Origin: Hymenochaete sp. R1
Taxonomy: Eukaryota > Basidiomycota > Agaricomycetes > Hymenochaetales > Hymenochaetaceae
NCBI GenBank assembly: GCA_019400425.1
Contig: JAFREE010000273.1
Span: 1-20,206 of the forward strand
Reading direction: 5' to 3'
DNA: 20,206 bases
The notes under the pieces were generated by a model that saw nothing but the letters and a program-made list of their open reading frames with translations, searched no databases and had not been told where the DNA came from. Positions within the stretch are counted from its first letter, which is position 1. Every line of letters starts with the position of its first letter. Both the position numbers and the translations under genes were made by a program. This document shows, piece after piece, positions 19,292 to 20,206 of this stretch.

Positions 19292-19670
19292 CACTACGGG
19301 GAGAATTAAATTGCTTAGCGGGAAAAAGATAAATGCAAGAGATATATCACAAAAACGTGACAGTGACTAATTCTTGGAGGAACCAGGTAAACACCAGCTT
19401 ATGTGTGGTGGGAGGCTCGGGCGGAACCAGGTACTGCACAAGTCAATTTGTTAATGCCAGTTAACATAGCAAACCATGTGCACGTGACTCGGGGTTACTA
19501 TATCTGGTATTGCCGACATATTACAGTGACTGAAATCTTGCGGAACCAGGTGAAAGGCATTTTAAATTTTGATGATGTAAGCGCCACGATGCAAGAAAAA
19601 GCTCTCTTTACTTTGCATGTTTCTTGCATTTATCTTTTTCCCGCTTAGCAATTTAATTCTCCCCGTAGTG
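19292..19670. mobile_element. CACTA-type MITE with 49-bp terminal inverted repeats (379 bp)
   Basis: Left repeat 19292-19340 begins CACTACGGGGAGAATTAAAT; right repeat 19622-19670 is its reverse complement with one mismatch in 49. Flanks are TGG (19289-19291) and TGG (19671-19673), a 3-bp target duplication. CACTA tips plus 3-bp duplications define the CACTA/EnSpm superfamily. No transposase inside. It lies 0.4 kb from a Tnp2-type gene that could supply the enzyme. Confidence 0.9.
19376..19553 (+). repeat. Subterminal GGAACCAGGT repeats in the CACTA MITE
   Basis: GGAACCAGGT occurs three times (about 19379, 19426 and 19543). Two of the copies are preceded by a longer shared context, AGTGACT followed about 4-5 bases later by CTTG, then GGAACCAGGT. 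Such subterminal repeats are transposase-binding sites in plant CACTA elements; that role here is inferred. Confidence 0.65.
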
Positions 19671-19673
19671 TGG

Positions 19674-19992
19674 TTATAGTCTAATGAGAAAAGGAAATAC
19701 ATCACGTGCATAGCAGCGTCACAGAGCATCACAGGGGGGGGGGGGGGTGCACACTTCTTGTGTCGTGCACCTTACCGTAAAATAATGACCACTGAAAAAA
19801 GGTGTGTTCTGTGCCTTCCGAAAAACAGCGTTGTGAGTTCTCCAAAAAAATTGATGCCCTCAAAAAAAGCAGTACCCAAAAAATTCTGTCTAGAAAATGT
19901 CTTTCATGAAAGTATTTTGTGAGAATATTTTGAAAAGTGTCAGAAGTTTTTGAAGAAATGGGTCCAAAAAGTAGGTGCTAAAGTATGAAACC
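19674..19992. other. Gene-free stretch with G14 run and repeated A-tracts
   Basis: A 14-base G homopolymer occupies 19734-19747. From about 19794 to 19970, A-tracts of 5-7 bases recur (GAAAAAAGG, GAAAAACAG, CAAAAAAATT, CAAAAAAAGC, CAAAAAATTC, CAAAAAGTAG) at roughly 20-30-bp spacing at first. No protein is recognised. Confidence 0.6.
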
Positions 19993-20137
19993 TAGAGCTG
20001 TCATTTGTAGTGTAGCTACATGTAGTGACTATGTGTAGTGTCTGTGAGTTATAGACAATTTTGGAGCCTGTAATTACGGGTCATATAGCACATAGTGACA
20101 TGAAAAGAAATTCTCATATATGTGTACTATGCACTAC
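19993..20137. mobile_element. Second, CpG-depleted copy of the hAT MITE terminus
   Basis: Starts TAGAGCTGTCATTTGTAGTG, matching the reverse complement of the right end of 6651-7202 (TAGGGCTGGTCATCCGTAGTG). It continues with GACAATTTTGGAGCCTGTAA, CATATAGCACATAGTGACAT and CTCATATATGTGTACTATG, aligned to the reverse complement of about 7050-7110. Similarity fades after about 20137; the other end lies outside the window or is lost. Most CpG sites of the first copy are TG or CA here. Confidence 0.8.
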
Positions 20138-20206
20138 ACACTCTGTTCCAGAGTCTGAAAACGAAGTGTCTCCCCTGGTCAGAGATGATATCCTGGGGAG
20201 CACCGT

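Noticed and set aside
13490..19670. One 6.2-kb autonomous CACTA element spanning from 13490 to 19670 around the transposase
   Set aside because: The 3-bp flanks differ (CTT and TGG), and the right end is already paired, with its own duplication, to 19292. Kept only as an unresolved terminus.
1..20206. CRISPR arrays, rRNA genes or bacterial-type operons
   Set aside because: No regularly spaced identical repeats, no rRNA-like sequence, and introns throughout show a eukaryotic genome.

Overview
The window looks like repeat-rich nuclear DNA of a basidiomycete fungus, probably an agaricomycete. The evidence is spliceosomal introns of about 50-95 nt in every protein gene, a Ty3/gypsy chromovirus, a fungal Tnp2-type (CACTA/EnSpm) transposase and fungal-style MCM2, FIT/SCS3 and RING genes. 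No taxon can be fixed without database searches.

Left third (1-6603): two rearranged copies of one chromovirus. Copy A keeps the end of pol (integrase tail and chromodomain, 1-360), a long spacer, an antisense gene (minus strand, 799-2936), a polypurine tract and an LTR (3076-3563). Copy B starts abruptly at the LTR edge with a reverse-transcriptase fragment (3564-3848), jumps into the middle of the same antisense gene (minus, 3850-6019) and ends with polypurine tract and LTR (6159-6603). Copy B is also split by a 458-bp solo LTR (4894-5351). The antisense gene has introns at matching positions in both copies, conserved protein sequence and a Zn2Cys6-like cysteine cluster. It is the most interesting object here: an intron-bearing reverse-strand gene carried between pol and the 3' LTR.

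Middle (6604-13489): a hAT-type MITE with 8-bp target duplications (6651-7202), a minus-strand coiled-coil RING gene (7391-8629), a GC-rich inverted repeat (9081-9257), a plus-strand FIT/SCS3 lipid-droplet gene without its N-terminus and with a frame break (9263-10189), and a minus-strand MCM2 copy (10899-13489). The MCM2 copy keeps nearly all splice sites but carries three in-frame stops and one homopolymer frameshift.

Right third (13490-20206): CACTA territory. A six-exon Tnp2-type transposase (15083-18876, about 1,151 aa by my splice model) reads open from end to end. Near it are a 379-bp CACTA MITE with 49-bp inverted repeats, TGG target duplication and subterminal repeats (19292-19670), a 112-bp CACTA-ended element (14326-14437) and an isolated CACTACGGGGA end at 13490 inside the 5' part of the MCM2 copy. 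The end of the window holds a second, CpG-depleted copy of the hAT MITE terminus (from 19993).

Overall, host genes in this window are decayed or doubtful while the DNA transposase is intact. Several repeat copies show CpG to TpG/CpA changes, which suggests methylation-linked decay of repeats. All exon coordinates were worked out by hand from splice signals, reading frame and remembered family conservation.
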